From NCBI RefSeq assembly GCF_016097555.1, contig NW_024533085.1, positions 44,667-108,666 on the forward strand: DNA of 64,000 bases, given 5' to 3'. Positions 34,287-47,044 of the stretch are shown here, piece by piece. Source of the stretch: Gigantopelta aegis. Its lineage: Eukaryota > Mollusca > Gastropoda > Neomphalida > Peltospiridae. Numbering within the stretch: the stretch's first letter is position 1; each line of letters opens with the position of its first letter. The notes beneath the pieces are model-generated. The model saw nothing but the letters and a program-made list of their open reading frames with translations, was not told the origin of the DNA and did no database searches. The position numbers and the translations under genes were made by a program.

Positions 34287-35758
34287 TCCTGTCAAAAAAG
34301 AAACGCATAAGCGAAATATTCATGGGATTATGTCTTTAATACAAAGTGGCATAATTTCGTTATTTATGATCGTATCACGGTAAAATTTGACATAGGTATG
34401 CGATAATGTTAGTGCTGTGGACTGACGGCAGTGGAGGCGTTTTCGTCACCAAACAGCAACTCAAGGGGGCGCTGAAATCAGTACATTGTGTGGCCACCAG
34501 CAGCAGCAATCTCTGCGCGACATCTCCTTGGCATAGACTGAATGGGTCTCTGAATCCGGGCACGTGGAATCCTAGCCCATTCTTCCTGCAGTGCATGTGA
34601 CAGTTACGGAAGCGCCTGGGGCTCCGGATCACGCTGGCGTACACGTCTGTCCAGTTCGTCCCATAGATGTTCAATGGGGTTGAGATCTGGCGATCGTGAT
34701 GGCCATGACAGCATATTAATATTCTCATTCTGAAGGAAATCCATTGTTACACGTGCCGTATGCCGCCTGGCGTTGTCCTGCTGAAAGAGTTCGCTCAATA
34801 GCGTACAGCTGTCAGGTTGCCTTGTACGAACACAAGTTCACTTCTGCCGGTGTATGAGATGGCTCCCCACATCAAGACACTCCCTCCACCGAATCTGTCA
34901 ACTTGGTCGACGCAGATGTTGGCAAAACGTTCATTGCGGCGTCTGTAAACACGTTGTCGTCCATCACGTCGCTGTAGAAGGAAACGTGACTCGTTGCTGA
35001 ACCATACTCGCCGCCAGTTTCCCAAGTTCCACCACTGTACATTTGTGCACCAGCGAACACGTAAATGTCGATGTTGACGTCGCTGGACGGGGCCAACATA
35101 TGGTCTCCTAACCCGTAAACCAGCTTCTCGAAGTCTGTTCCGAATGGTTTGTGCAGACACCCTTCTCAAACCAGGTATGCGTCCGGCTGTGTTCGTTGCT
35201 GTGGAAGTTCGGTGACGCAAGTGCAGAACCCGGATGTAGCGATCTTGTGCTGCAGTTGTTATGCTAAGTCTTCCACTTTTGGGCCGGTCTTCAGCTGATT
35301 GAAACTGCTGGTACCTGTCCCAGAGACGTGAAATGGTGCTCTAATGGACGTTCATGTGGCGTGCGACTGCTGACTGCGATTCACCTAATTGGAGGCGGCC
35401 TGTTGCAATGTTTCGATTCGGCAGGCTTAGTCTTGGCATCTTGTAACTCGTCTACGTCGAAATGGAAATGAGGCATCATTGCAGCTTTAAATACCCATCG
35501 CTACCCCAATCTTTTCCCCGAGTTTCACGTGCATTCGCCAAAATCTGACCATTTCACGCCGATTTCCTGCAATTGTCGCACATCGTACCACAACGTACGC
35601 TAAAAAAAAAATTAGGGTGCATTTAGGCATGCTGTCCCATTCCAGGAACATTAACAAACATGGTCATTCAGCAACATTGTACAAAAAACCCCAATGTTTT
35701 GTAAAATCAAACACTTTTCTTCTTTCCCTATCAACTATGCGTTTCTTTTTTGACAGAG
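34287..35758 (-). mobile_element. Tc1/mariner element, 1472 bp, inactive
   Basis: Inverted ends CTGTCAAAAAAGAAACGCAT (left) and its complement (right), flanked by TA (34285-34286, 35759-35760). The left flank is an AT microsatellite. It encodes one transposase on the minus strand, now broken. Confidence 0.92.
34478..35439 (-). pseudogene. Tc1-like DD34E transposase, broken
   Basis: Start MPRLSLPNRNIATGRLQLG at 35439, with HTH DNA-binding domains, then the catalytic domain: VWFSNESRF, where the first aspartate is Asn; FQQDNARRHTARVTM with the second Asp; and WPSRSPDLNPIEHLWDEL with the glutamate. Defects: an in-frame TAG at 35341-35343 (codon 33), a deletion plus frameshift near 34798, which removes the segment before FQQDN, and an in-frame TAA near 34602. 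The C-terminus reads on to a TGA at 34478-34480. Known family function: cut-and-paste transposition at TA. Confidence 0.9.
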
Positions 35759-35760
35759 TA

Positions 35761-36754
35761 TATATCTATATGTTTTATTTGCTATCATAAAACTTTAATA
35801 TATGGTAACATTTTAAAAATATCTCTAACGTATAACTGAAAGCATATACTTAGAAATGTTGTTTTCCTGAGGAATGGATTTATTGTTACAAATTTTAAGG
35901 GGAAAAAACAACTAAAACCTATTTTTTAAAGCATTTACAAAATGGTATTATTGTAAAAACAAAACAAACAACAACAACAAAACAACAAAAACAACAACAA
36001 CAACAACAAAAACAACGCTTTCCAGTATTTTAGAAGCTGTGCATCACTGTCTCAAGCCAATCGATTCTGGATTTCTGGCAGTGCATTACACTATTCGAGG
36101 AACTGCTATCAGAATGTTTGTTTAAACATAATTTGACATGTACACATACTGTTACAATCACCAACAACCCTGTTGAAACATGAGCCGGTTATAAAGATGA
36201 CGTCCACATATATATTAATCACATTCATTTTCCTCATCCTCATTTTTACTTTCCTCAATGTCTATGATAGATGCCTGGTTCTCATAGTCTAATACTTTGT
36301 ATATATTACTGTACTCTACCGGTAACACCATTAGTAGGTAGAACAACGAAAAAATAATAATAAATATGTGGTCAAGTTTTTTATTTTAGACAAAAATATG
36401 AACCAAAAGATGTAAATTAATGAAAACTGGACGGAAAAATATTTAGTGGTTAGCAAATTATAGTCCTTTGAAGTTTGGCGTGCTGTGAAATATGTCTGCC
36501 AAATTTTGACTCTCTTTTTTTAAACTTGCTGGTTAAACTCAACTACTGTTCGCCATGTGTATATTTAACTTTAAAATGGAACTGAAACACGCCAAATATT
36601 ATTCTGGAATATGTAATAGTGTTTTTGAAGCCACTGGAAAATGGTAACATATACCATTATAATGTTAAAATGTTATCATGAACCCTAACATCGTTATAAA
36701 CGTAAAATCGGAAAATAAGCAATACAAAGCGACGTTGTTGTTTTCATAACTTAA
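35761..36754. other. Intron of copy 2, (CAA)n, nothing else
   Basis: A CAA/AAC-rich microsatellite at about 35962-36018. No exon or repeat recognised otherwise. Confidence 0.6.
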
Positions 36755-37575
36755 AGCCGCACACCCTAGTTCCATCCAGCGAAAATAAATTATAATTTGG
36801 TTAATCTACAAACCTGTAACACACTTAGATCACGTTTTTATCAAATGGAGTGAAAAAGCAGGTTTTATATCGATAAATACCATGGGAATCCCCATGTCCC
36901 AATTGCTTGAAATAATTTTGAAAGTTAGTATTCTGATGTCACCGGTAGATGTCGCTCGAAGCACAACAATGCCTACGTCACGACAAATTTCAGAGAGTGC
37001 GCACAGATTTGGGGTGCGTTCTTTTCACCTCTCCTGGACATGTTCCAACTGTTCTGTCCTGGTTGTATCCCCTCTCCAGATATCGTAAGACTTAGCAAAA
37101 TTATTGATTTTAAGGGTTTGTAACGTTTTGTATTGAGACACTTACTTGTCTGAACTTTATTTTTACTGAAAATGTTCACGAACTGTGAAGAAAAATCTCA
37201 CAAATGAACAACAACAAATCGGATGTTGATTGCGCGAACCGTGCACGAGAAAACAAACCGAACCAAAATGATAACGGTCACGTGGTATACCAACATCTGT
37301 GACGTTTACACAGGAAGATTCCCTCTAAAAATAGATTGCACCTCGCTTGCTTAACGGTTTTTTCTCGATAGCACGTCTTGTGAAAAAATGCAAAAAATGC
37401 ATTTCGTGGTTTTACAAACATCAGGATTACCAAAAAGCACTTCAGGTGAATGGAAATGTGTATTCTAAATAATAAAATGTAAGTAAAGTGCAATTTTATT
37501 TGTGAAAAATGGGGTTTAATAGCGAAAAACAACGCCGTAATGGTTATCAAATAACTGTAACTAGGGTGTGTCCCT
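36755..37575. mobile_element. TTAA-flanked MITE, 821 bp
   Basis: Ends AGCCGCACACCCTAGTT (left) and AGGGACACACCCTAGTT in reverse complement (right), with TTAA on both sides (36751-36754, 37576-37579). No transposase. The ends differ from the 9655 MITE, so it is a second TTAA family. Confidence 0.85.
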
Positions 37576-37767
37576 TTAATATATTTATTTAGCCTATCAG
37601 GACAATGCAACAATACCCCATTCATTTCCAACGTCTATTATGCATAAATAGTGAAACAATGTTACATACAAAATAAAGGCAGTGCACTTGGGCGTTTGAA
37701 TGAGCACGTGACGAAAGCTAGTGATAGGGACTAGTCCATTGTAATACAATAGGGTAAAACAGTCTGT

Positions 37768-38098
37768 TTAATGATAGTGAAAATATTTTGAAGAAAAATA
37801 AAGTTGTTGCGGGGGGGGGGGGGGGGGGTGACGGATCTTTTGGGGTGGTGGTGGGTTTGGTGGGGGAGTTCTTGATTTAAGCTGAGTAACATAAAGTACA
37901 TTTGGAAAAAAATATAAAAGGCTGAAAAAAAAATATTTTTGAATGATAATAATACAAATGTGATTCATGATAGTAAACATATTTCGAAGAAAAATTAATT
38001 TTTGGTTGGAGAGGTCTTGATTTAAGCTGAGTAACCATAAACATATATTGGCAAAACATAAAAGGCTAATTTTTTTAAATGATTAAATAAATTAATTA

Positions 38099-38148
<50 letters not shown>

Positions 38149-38190
38149 AAATGTGATTATTTTCGGGGGGGGGGGGGGGCGTGTGCGTTT
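37768..38190. repeat. ~200-bp tandem duplication with poly-G and (AAT)n
   Basis: gatagtgaaaatattttgaa plus cttgatttaagctgagtaac at 37773 recurs at about 37970, and the aatacaaatgtgatt end recurs at about 38145. A G run lies at about 37811-37829, AAT array at about 38097-38149, G run at 38165. Confidence 0.7.
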
Positions 38191-38597
38191 GTCGAGGGGT
38201 GAGGGGTATTTTTTTGTTTTTTTGTTTTTGTTTTTGTTTTTGTTACTAGGTTGGTTTTTGTTGTACACAATGTATTGTTACTGGGTTGGTTTTTGTTGTA
38301 CACAAAGTCTTCATTCTAACATGTTGGACATCTAGGCCCTACCTATCTTGAAAAATCGACGTGCAAGACCAACATAAACATGTTTATACAAATACTAATG
38401 CTACAGTTAGAAGGTCGATGTTTTTAGGATAAATTATTTTTGCTGTTATTACAGCAAAATGTGCAATTTAGCATGTTTATAATACAATTTAATGTACATA
38501 TAAAATTAAGTTGAAGCATTGAAACGAAATATTTTGTAAAACAGGCGCCTGTGCAGGAAATTGTGTAGAGGTCTAAACTGTGGCTAGCAAACGTTTG

Positions 38598-38685
38598 TGT
38601 GTGTGTGTTGGGGTGGGGGTGGGGGTGGGAGTGGGGGTGGGGGTGGGGGTGGGGGTGGGCGGTGGGGGGTGGGGTGGGGGTCGGG
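38598..38685. repeat. GGGGGT-rich minisatellite
   Basis: Repeats of gtgggg(g). G-quadruplex-prone on the plus strand. Artefactual Gly-Trp ORF. Confidence 0.85.
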
Positions 38686-41400
38686 TCATGTTTCCCTGGA
38701 AAATACATTAAAAAGAACAATATAGCATTTGGGGAAGGGTACTGTGTGCTGATCGGAATAGTACCTAAAATATCTAAAAAAAAAAATATTTAACTATTAA
38801 AATTGTGTTACTGTCACACACAATTCTTTATAAAAACTGTAGTTGTATTTTTATGAAGTTATGCTAATTAATGTGAGGCGAGATTGCAGTTTTAAAAAAA
38901 GGAAGAAAATTTCCATGCAAGAAACAACCAAAACAATGTAATTGTGGGTTAGAGCTCGCTAGCCATTATGCATTTGGGCTAGATTCACCTCCGATATTTG
39001 ACACATGGTCAGTTACATAACATAACGCAATTTCAGCAACTTAGGCCCTAATATTTATTTTTTAAAACTAAAACAGATGAAACGCAGTGCCACCTTGAAG
39101 CGATGCATTATGGGATTGATAAAATGGCTGCCGCCATTCCGCTGAGACAGCCCGTTAGGACGCCTTGCGCTCAAATGCGCTAGGGTGAAATGACTTGAAA
39201 CTTCAAAGAAAACATAGAAATAGGTTCAATTTAACAATTGAATATGTGAACTCGATGTGTCGAAGTATTGAAATATATTCAAAATCCATTTGAAGTTCAG
39301 TGTTTTTCAAAGTAGCCTACATTTAAAATATCACATTTCGTTATCAGTGACAAAATCTACCTTTTTCTATAATGAGCCACGTCTTAAACACTTCTAAATG
39401 AAGCCATTTACGTCAGACGCCTCGTTAAGACAAAATCATCATGTGACCCTATCAGCTGTAAAAATGGCCGCGACGTCATACTTTTTACGCGACGTCATTG
39501 ACAGAACTCTCTTGAAAATCGTTATTGGTGTAGTTTTAACCGAATTACAAATTAAACCATTATATCTGTTGGAAAGACGATAAAACGCTGTATGTACATC
39601 TATTTAATATCGCTGTATTTCATTGGGAAGCTGTAATATGTGTGTTGAAAAGTGAGTCATTTAAGCTGGTGGCAGATATGCAGCGCAAAGTGACGTCAAT
39701 CTTTGTCATACCTACCATTAGATCATAGTTCGTATCTGGCATTAAGGTGCACATCCCAGTCCCCTGCATGAAAAGCACACAGAAGGCCAAATAGTACATC
39801 CTCTAGCGTGTATTGTTTCAGTAGATTTATGTTTATCCATAAATACCATAACTTGTCAACAAGTAGTTTCTCCATTAGTTCTGACTGTTGAAGATTTTAA
39901 CCCTATGGTTAGTTTTATGGCTACTGCATGAAGAAGGGCAGATACCCAGCATCTTCTGAGGTTGGCATTTTGGTCCCTGGTTCTGATGTTAAAATTGGTC
40001 CACTTTGGAATAATCTTACACTCTGGATATGTTTGCCGTGCAATGATTCACACCATGTTCTTCTTAGAGGCAATTTAGCAGCTTCATTGGTTTTCTGGAT
40101 ATGATTCTTTTTGGTGGGTTTATTTCATGGGTTCACACGTGTACCGGCTACACAGATGTCCAGTATTTGTTATTCAATTTTGACAGGCATCTGCTTTAGT
40201 AATCGAGTCAATGGCATAGGAGTTCAGACCAGGGTCTATGGACCACATGTTCCTAATATAAACTTCAGCACATTGACAAAGCTGGATCTAGGTCTGATGA
40301 GTCCGGTGCCGTCAAAATATAGTATATGTTCTATGTCGTTTACTATCAAATCTACATAGTTCACGCCAAAAGAGATGCGGTGTGTGTTGTCTCTTTCAGT
40401 TCAGTGCATTTCCTTTTCAACTGGTACCATAATCACTAAATCCAGCCCCGATGTGTTTTGGGCACACACCATAACGGTGCTTGTGTAGTATCTGGATTCA
40501 CACAGTGTTTCGAATAAGTATTTTTACTAAAAATTTGGAGGTCATGTTGTCCACATGTCACAGTAAATAAGTGGTCATCATGTCTGTTTGCACCTTGCTC
40601 CAGTTAGGAGCCCAAACAGAAATTGCTTGGGTTTATTAGATATTTATAAAGTAGCTGTATTATTCATATGGTATGCTATAAGACTTTATGTTTCTGCTAA
40701 TGGAGTATTATCTCCCGGGTGCTAATGTCAGTTGTAATTTTAAAAGTCCTGTGTATTATTACAAACTGTTAAATTAGTTTCTTCCAGCCCTCTTTCGATT
40801 AATAGTGCTTCCAGTTCTGTGGGAGACCTGGTTGGCCGTACCGTTAAGGTCGTAGGCTATCAACTGCTATTCTGATCAGTCATCAAATTCTAATTGCATT
40901 AAAATACAGAGGAATATGAATGGAAGTCAAAACCTTCCTAGCGCAATATATGCCTAATGATACTATTTGATGTAAATACTAATTAAATACACCTGAACAT
41001 AAGTTAAGCATAATGTAAATATAAAGGCAAATCTAAACATATTAGAAACACAGACTAGTATAACATGAACGTCTGTGAGATAGATGAGTTGAGCAAAGTA
41101 AATTAGGTACAAAACTGACTTTTTAAAATTTAAACACTGTTATTTAGTATAGAACAGGGTTTCTGCTAGAGGGTACTGGGAACGTTATTAAATACAGTAT
41201 CATTGCTCTGAAGTAATGCATTCCTAGTGAAACGAACTTTCAGGAAGTGCTGGACTGTGCAGTATGCACCAGTCTGCATAGATTACTTGTCTTGTAGAAA
41301 CAAGACTTTAGTTTATGGCTCAAACCACAACACTAACTTCTGATGGGACTCTGAAAAGTGTCCACACCGAAGAGTCCATGACATTGCACATCAAGACATC
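38686..41400. other. Intron of copy 2, nothing recognised
   Basis: No domain-bearing ORF, TIR pair or known repeat was seen in about 2.7 kb. Could hold old, unrecognisable LINE sequence upstream of the ORF1 remnant. Confidence 0.45.
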
Positions 41401-41439
41401 CAAGATGATTTCTTTGAAATCCTAGCCCAGGTTTCTTCT

Positions 41440-42160
41440 CACCAGGTCTTCCGATGGCAAGGCTTTGATGTAACTGTCACCGTTCTCCATACAAAATGGG
41501 TTAGAAAGCTTGGCTGGTGAACCCAAAACTGCTAAGAGATTGAGGAATGGCTCAGTGTTGGTTGAATGTTCAACAGAGTCATTATAGAAATCTTCATAAA
41601 TCAAAAATGCTTTTGCAACATTTCAATCAATGTTAGTCATCATGCTACTCTTAATTTATCTAAAGGAGGAATTAGTTCTAGGGACTTGGAAAGAGTTAAT
41701 GAGGATGACATTTGCCAAAATCCCTCATCAGAAGTGTTCCGACGAATACTTTGATCCTAGTATTTAACACACATAATCTTCCGGACTCTATTAAGGCAGG
41801 CTATTTTAATATTACTGTTGTACCATATATTCCTAACCCTTTAGGATGTTTTAAATGTTAAATGTTTGGACACGAACAGAATACATGTCACAGTAGATTG
41901 ACATGTGCTCGTTGTGGTCAGTTTGACCATGACAGCAAGAAATGTAAAAAATGAAGTGACATGAAGCAATTGTAAGTGGAAAGTAGAATAACAGATACAG
42001 CATGTGAAAATAGGAAAACACTTGTCTTTCACTGACGCTGGAAAAATTGTAAAAGACTTCCACACATGTGCATGTTTTGAATGACCATAGTTTGACATCC
42101 ATTAACCGATGTGTTTTTCATGCTGGGGTGTCGTTAAACATTCATTCATTCATTCATTCC
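41440..42160 (+). pseudogene. LINE ORF1 (gag-like) remnant plus 3' tail
   Basis: In one frame from about 41446: LSPFSIQNGLESLAGEPKTA, then RLRNGSVLVECSTES; after a shift LNLSKGGISSRDLERVNEDD; then CCHC knuckles at about 41848 (CFKC-stop-MFGHEQNTC) and 41904 (CARCGQFDHDSKKC). These features fit a non-LTR retrotransposon ORF1 with nucleic-acid-chaperone function. No ORF2/RT follows; the sequence passes to a 3' tail with (ATTC)n at 42094-42160, so the element is internally deleted. Confidence 0.7.
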
Positions 42161-42187
42161 ACACACGTGCCACCAGGTTTGCCATGA

Positions 42188-42300
42188 TGAAGTCAACACC
42201 GGAATTCCTTCTGTATGTTAGAAGATTGTTGTAGGTAAGTTATCTTTAGTATCTTTTTTCTATATCTTTGTCTTACTTTAAGAGATACATATCATATCTG
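42188..42300 (+). pseudogene. Partial duplicate of V-exon 3' end and donor
   Basis: gtcaacaccggaattccttc through taggtaagttatctttagta matches about 42975-43060, the end of the V-type exon and its intron start. The reading frame is broken (stop at tgtatgttag is avoided only in other frames, and the donor is changed to gtag|gtaagt). A truncated relic of a tandem V-exon duplication. Confidence 0.75.
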
Positions 42301-42454
42301 ATCAGGCTTTCTGCGCTACAATAATTTGAGGTACGTAATAATTCAAAACAGACTAGGTAGTCCACCATTGTGATAGAGTCATACATCGTCAAGGATGCTG
42401 CTGGAATTCCCAGTGACATCAGACTATAACGATCAGCACGGATCTCAACTTATG

Positions 42455-42520
42455 GTGTTACCCAGTACCTACCAGCCTTAAGTCTGATGGCTTAACCACT
42501 AAACCACCAAGGCCAGACCA
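42455..42520 (-). repeat. SINE-B head fragment, minus strand
   Basis: gtacctaccagccttaagtc and ggcttaaccactaaaccacc are the reverse complement of the SINE-B head. Confidence 0.65.
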
Positions 42521-42690
42521 TCTATTAAGAAATCCTCGATCGAGTCATGCACCTGTTAATACTTCAATAGGATATACCAGTACCACAGTAACTACAAGAT
42601 CCAAGATCGTTGTTTCATCCAACTACTTTATAATTCAGTTTTGGTTACACTTTCACAGTATATGATATGTGTAATTAATATATTTTACAG

Positions 42691-43020
42691 GTTCAGCAAC
42701 TACAGCTATTGAATGTTTGGATGGTGGGCAACCAGGAAAGAGTACAAACTTAGTATGTAGAGTGACAGGCACTATAGTTTCTGGAATCCGATGGTTTCGA
42801 CCAAATGATGGATCACAACAAATGGTTATAGCATGTAATAGTGGTAACACTCTGTGTTATGCAACTGGAGGTATAACTGGTTACACAGCTGTTATTGACT
42901 CACATACACGTATTACTCTCACCATAGTATCGTTCAACCCTACAACAGATGCTGGAGAATGGGTTTGTCGCGATGGAGTCAACACCGGAATTCCTTCTGT
43001 ATGTCAGAAGAATGTTGTAC
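42691..43020 (+). CDS. Receptor copy 2, V-type Ig exon
   Basis: Phase-1 exon of 330 bp (acceptor tattttacag, donor C|gtaagt). Translation opens GSATTAIECLDGGQPGKSTN. B-strand Cys (LVCRVTG), core Trp (IRWFRPNDG) and the V-set-like DAGEWVCRDG are present. Extra cysteines (ACNSGNTLC) could form a second loop disulfide. It follows the signal exon in frame, so it is the N-terminal domain of the mature receptor and the likeliest ligand-binding face (inference). No matching V exon was seen for copy 1. Confidence 0.85.
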
Positions 43021-43565
43021 GTAAGTTATCTTTAGTCTTTCCCCCTTTTTTCATCTCTTGTCTTACTTTGTCATCTTCATATTTGATTAAATCATTATAA
43101 TTGGCAATAGTTTAAGACTATTACAACTAGCTAATTACAACCGGTGTGATGTTCCGCGAAATGTTTTTAAATCATAGCCATAGTTTACTGTTGTGACTTA
43201 CAATCAGTATTAGGGCTAAAACATATCGAGGGGTTAGTGCCAGAACCACTTATCTCCTTCCCACTTCAATCTGAGAAAACTGCACTGAAAACTTTGGAAT
43301 GAACTTAAAAATCGGAAACTTAACTTTTGCTAAACATTTTGCTTATAGATGCTAGCAGTTATTGTTTTAGTATAAAACTTAAAAGTTTTGTCTGCTAATA
43401 ATAATAGATCATGGTGTAATTAGATGAAGAAATATTTAATTTATTCTGGCGCCTGGAATTTGAATACAAACAGCTCCAACAAGCATGCCAGAGCAAGCTA
43501 TTTTATAAACAGTGTTTCTTACAGCCCAGCATGTGACAAATTGTGTGAATCTCAAGTGAAGAATA
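43021..43565. other. Intron of copy 2, nothing recognised
   Basis: No repeats or exon signals of note. Confidence 0.5.
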
Positions 43566-43576
43566 ATGTTATCTTG

Positions 43577-43830
43577 CAGTGAGTCCACATGGCATACTGT
43601 AAACGTTCAATTTCGCAGCAGCTCTGAAACACCTAATTGGGCCTGTGTTGTTAATACTTTGAAAATGTACTGGAGGCAGGAAGTAATTGTAAACAATAAC
43701 AAATTATCTCTGGATGGCAGACACTGGCAAGGGTCATGGGTGTTTCCAGCTGTGTGCACAGTAACCTTATCCTACACTGAGATGGTGAATCAGGTTCCCT
43801 GGTATTGTAGCAGGTTGCTAGAAGCACTTA
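43577..43830 (+). other. Possible decayed Ig-like exon
   Basis: Acceptor-like ttatcttgcag precedes 43580. One frame reads WACVVNTLKMYWRQE and later VTLSYTEMVNQVPWYC, spacing that recalls Cys, Trp and the F-strand Cys of a V-set domain. The phase required after the V exon meets a stop within 8 codons, and no clean donor was found, so I do not call it as coding. Confidence 0.25.
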
Positions 43831-43875
43831 AAAACTTTAGAAAAACAATTTGTTAAGCAAAGCAAATCCTGAAAA

Positions 43876-44022
43876 CATTAATTATTACATGAAATGTAAG
43901 CTATCATACCAGTTTTAACAGATATATTTATTACATTAATTATTACATGAAATGTAAGCTATCATACCAGTTATAACAGATATATTTATTACACTAATTA
44001 AACACGAAATGTAAGCTATCGG
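43876..44022 (+). repeat. ~56-bp tandem repeat, about 2.5 copies
   Basis: Unit includes attaattattacatgaaatg and taagctatcataccagtt; copies start at about 43876, 43936 and 43993. Confidence 0.8.
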
Positions 44023-44744
44023 AGTAAACTGCACCATATCTGTAGTGTTGAGGTACTGACTGAATTAATAATGTTAATTCAACAGTTAAGATAAGTTAAT
44101 ACGTTTAATGAATTTTGATACACAGTAATTTAACGATTCAAAATGAATACAGGGCCAGTAACTATATTCGGCATTTTTTTCTTAAAAGTTTCCATTCGTT
44201 GTAAAGTGTCTACGTTTTAACATGTTCTAAAACAAATGTTCTTTAACTTAATATTTAAACAGCAATTTAAAGAGAATAAAATGACAAATATATTTACAAT
44301 CAACGTGTAATGATTTCTAGCCGAATACGCATTTTCATAGGTTTTACAAAAATGCACAAAAAAACTTATTGTGTGCAAGATGTTTGTATGTAACATGGAT
44401 CAGATATTACTGAAACAATATTTACAAGTTATCTGTGATTAACACTGGTCCTTAATTCATTTTGTTGAGTATATTTTAAATATGCAAGTAATACTACTAA
44501 AGATAACTGTGTTGAAACCAAAATCTATTACTTTATATACTTTATATTGCACAGATATGCACTGGTGTATCCGGGTAGCCATTGATTGGGTACAAGATGA
44601 CCTTTCCTTCTGAAATATATCTCTTTTTTTCACAATACCAACTTTTATAATGCATGTCGCCCCATAACATGTGTAAAAGCAGTGCCCTCTATCCCCACTC
44701 CACCCCCAGTATAAAATCCTGGCTACCCTAATATATATGCGCCG

Positions 44745-45070
44745 TTAAGGTTTATTAACTAGTTGGATATTGGCATGGATGGGAAAGAAATATTTAATGG
44801 CACGCAAGCACATATTTTTATATGTCCTCTCTGTGAGGTATTTCGACACTTGGCCTATAAAATGGAAAAGGAAAATTGTCACCAGCATAGTAGCTGCTCC
44901 AAGAAAACAGCTACTAGGTATCATTTGTAGGCACTTCCTCATTGACAGGAAAGTACATACCACAATCTTTAATTTAATGTACCAATCCTGGGCACTGTTT
45001 GAAGTAAGACAAAAGCCGATGGGTCCACTAAGGGCAATCAATCATATATCCACTGAACTATGCTGACATG
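44745..45070 (-). repeat. Degenerate SINE-A relative, minus strand
   Basis: Blocks such as ggtatcatttgtaggcactt, aagtacataccacaatcttt and cgatgggtccactaagggc parallel the minus-strand SINE-A copies. Strongly diverged. The ORFs on both strands here are artefacts. Confidence 0.5.
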
Positions 45071-46639
45071 GGTGATATACTGTATGCGTGTACAGGAATG
45101 AACTTCTCTACTAGTCTTATTATATATAAATTGCAAATACATTGCGGTAACTGTAGATAAAAAATAAGACACATTTTCAGGTATAGTTTCATGTTCTGAT
45201 TGTCAATGTTTTGAAACATTTTTATTTGTTCATTGAATAAAGATTGTTGATTAAAATTTTTAATAAATTGATATTATAATAATGATAACAGTGAATGCGA
45301 TTAAGTACAATGAGATCAGGCGTAAAAAAAAAGATCTAAATACAGTTTAATGCATTCGTCGTCAGCATTGATCTGGTGCGTGATTAAGTATAATGTTTGT
45401 CTAATGCGCTCGTACAATGATAATCATGTACACACACATATTTTATTTAAACACACTATAGTAGTAACCGTTATACTGACCAGAGATCCCCCATCATTGG
45501 AACATCTGAAATGTTACAATTATTCCAATTAGTGTAGTAATATCTAGATATTTTAGCCCAGAAAATATTAATGTGCATACATTTCAACTACTACAATGAA
45601 CAATATTTATTAGTACTATGCATATTTATGTTATGTCATTTACATAAAGGGGTCGCTTCTTCTAACCAATTAGTTATAATATGAACGGACTCTAATTTAA
45701 AGACAAATGCTTGACCTTTATCTACTAATTCATTTTCAACTACTATATGTATTTCAGGTTTATCCGAGCTTTTTTTAACCACTGCAAAACTGAACCTGCC
45801 ATAACGCTAAATGTAGTTGATTTTTGGAACAGACATTCTTAATGGTATTGTTAAGCTATGAATAAACATTTAGAAATTAGTATAATGAGCCATTTTTAAT
45901 TGGCCAATCAAAATAAGGGACACAAATGGTTTTGTAAACTTCCGGAAAAACGTCATCGACAAGTGACAAAAACAAAAGAGGTGAGACGTTTTTAACAACC
46001 GGTGTTTAAACATTAAAACAAGATTACTAGTACAAGTGTTTGTCTTTATTTCACACTTTCTGGATATTTGATTGAACCACATCCTGGATTAATTTCATTA
46101 ATTGTAGACACAGTGTGGTCGCCGCTGAACATGTGGCTGCAGCACTTAGCGGAGTCGCTCAGAAAGGGATAATATTACGTATACCTCTGTTGACCACTCT
46201 AGTATCGATTTAATGTTATGTACCAAAGTATAGTTTTGTACGTGTTAGTAATTTAAAAAACAAACAAACAAAAAACAAAAAACAAAAACCATAACACCGC
46301 GAAAATTAAAAACCGCGAACTGCCTGCATTTTTGATATCGCGAACATTTACTGCCGCGAATAATACCCGTTTTACAGTATGTGTCAAATATTATATAATG
46401 TCTATAAAATATACAATGACTAGAAAAGTTAAAATCCTGTGATGATGCCTTCGAAATAATATAAACTAATTTCCCTCTATGCTAAGTAAATTAAAATATT
46501 TTATTGCGTATGGTCATAAAACATTTATCATCTTTGGGCCAGCATCCTTATTTTCATTTTTTATATATAATATTCACATTGTCTACGCAATACAGACATA
46601 GCTAGTTCATAATTTTTAACTAAGGTTGTTGTGTATGGG
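45071..46639. other. Intron of copy 2, little recognised
   Basis: AT-rich; an A/C-rich run at about 46252-46290 and, at about 46297-46381, a fragment with repeated cgcgaa motifs ending tttacagtatg, which resembles the end of a dispersed repeat. No exon found. Confidence 0.45.
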
Positions 46640-46643
46640 AGGA

Positions 46644-46800
46644 ATCCAGGACATTTGCCCCCCAGGACATTTGCCCCCCCCCCCCCCAGTCCAAAAATGG
46701 ATAGGTGGACATTTGCCCCCCAGTCGAAATGATGGCTAGGACATTTGCACCCCCAGTAGAAATGTTTGCTAGGACATTTGCCCCCCAGTATAAAAATTGG
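46644..46800. repeat. GGACATTTGCCCCCCAGT minisatellite
   Basis: About five diverged copies of ggacatttgccccccag with variable spacers of about 25 bp, including a long C run at 46674-46687. It directly precedes the telomere-like array. Confidence 0.8.
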
Positions 46801-46844
46801 TTTAATTAACAACTTAAATTACTGTGTTTAATAAGTTCTTAATT

Positions 46845-46940
46845 AACCCTAACCCTAACCCATACCCATAACCCTAACCCTAACCCTAACCCTAACCCTA
46901 ACCCTAACCCTAACCCTAACCCTAACCCAAACCCAAACCC
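46845..46940. repeat. Interstitial telomere-like array (CCCTAA)n
   Basis: About 16 units, mostly perfect AACCCT, with a few variants (catacc, acccaa). Corresponds to TTAGGG on the minus strand, the usual telomeric unit of molluscs. It lies in an intron, not at a chromosome end. Confidence 0.92.
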
Positions 46941-47044
46941 ATGTGCTTTCTAATGTGCTTTTTCAACATGTGCTCAAAATGAAAATAAAGTTGTTCACAA
47001 TATTTCTATGTTAGCCATGTTTAAAAAAAGAAAGAAAGAAAGAA

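Noticed and set aside
39398..39583. 61-residue ORF
   Set aside because: No domain, no splice context; treated as intron.
43566..43856. Third Ig exon in copy 2
   Set aside because: Spacing of Cys/Trp/Cys is suggestive, but phase and donor do not fit; listed at low confidence only.
44745..45066. Opposing 98-residue ORFs
   Set aside because: Overlap a degenerate SINE; no domain on either strand.
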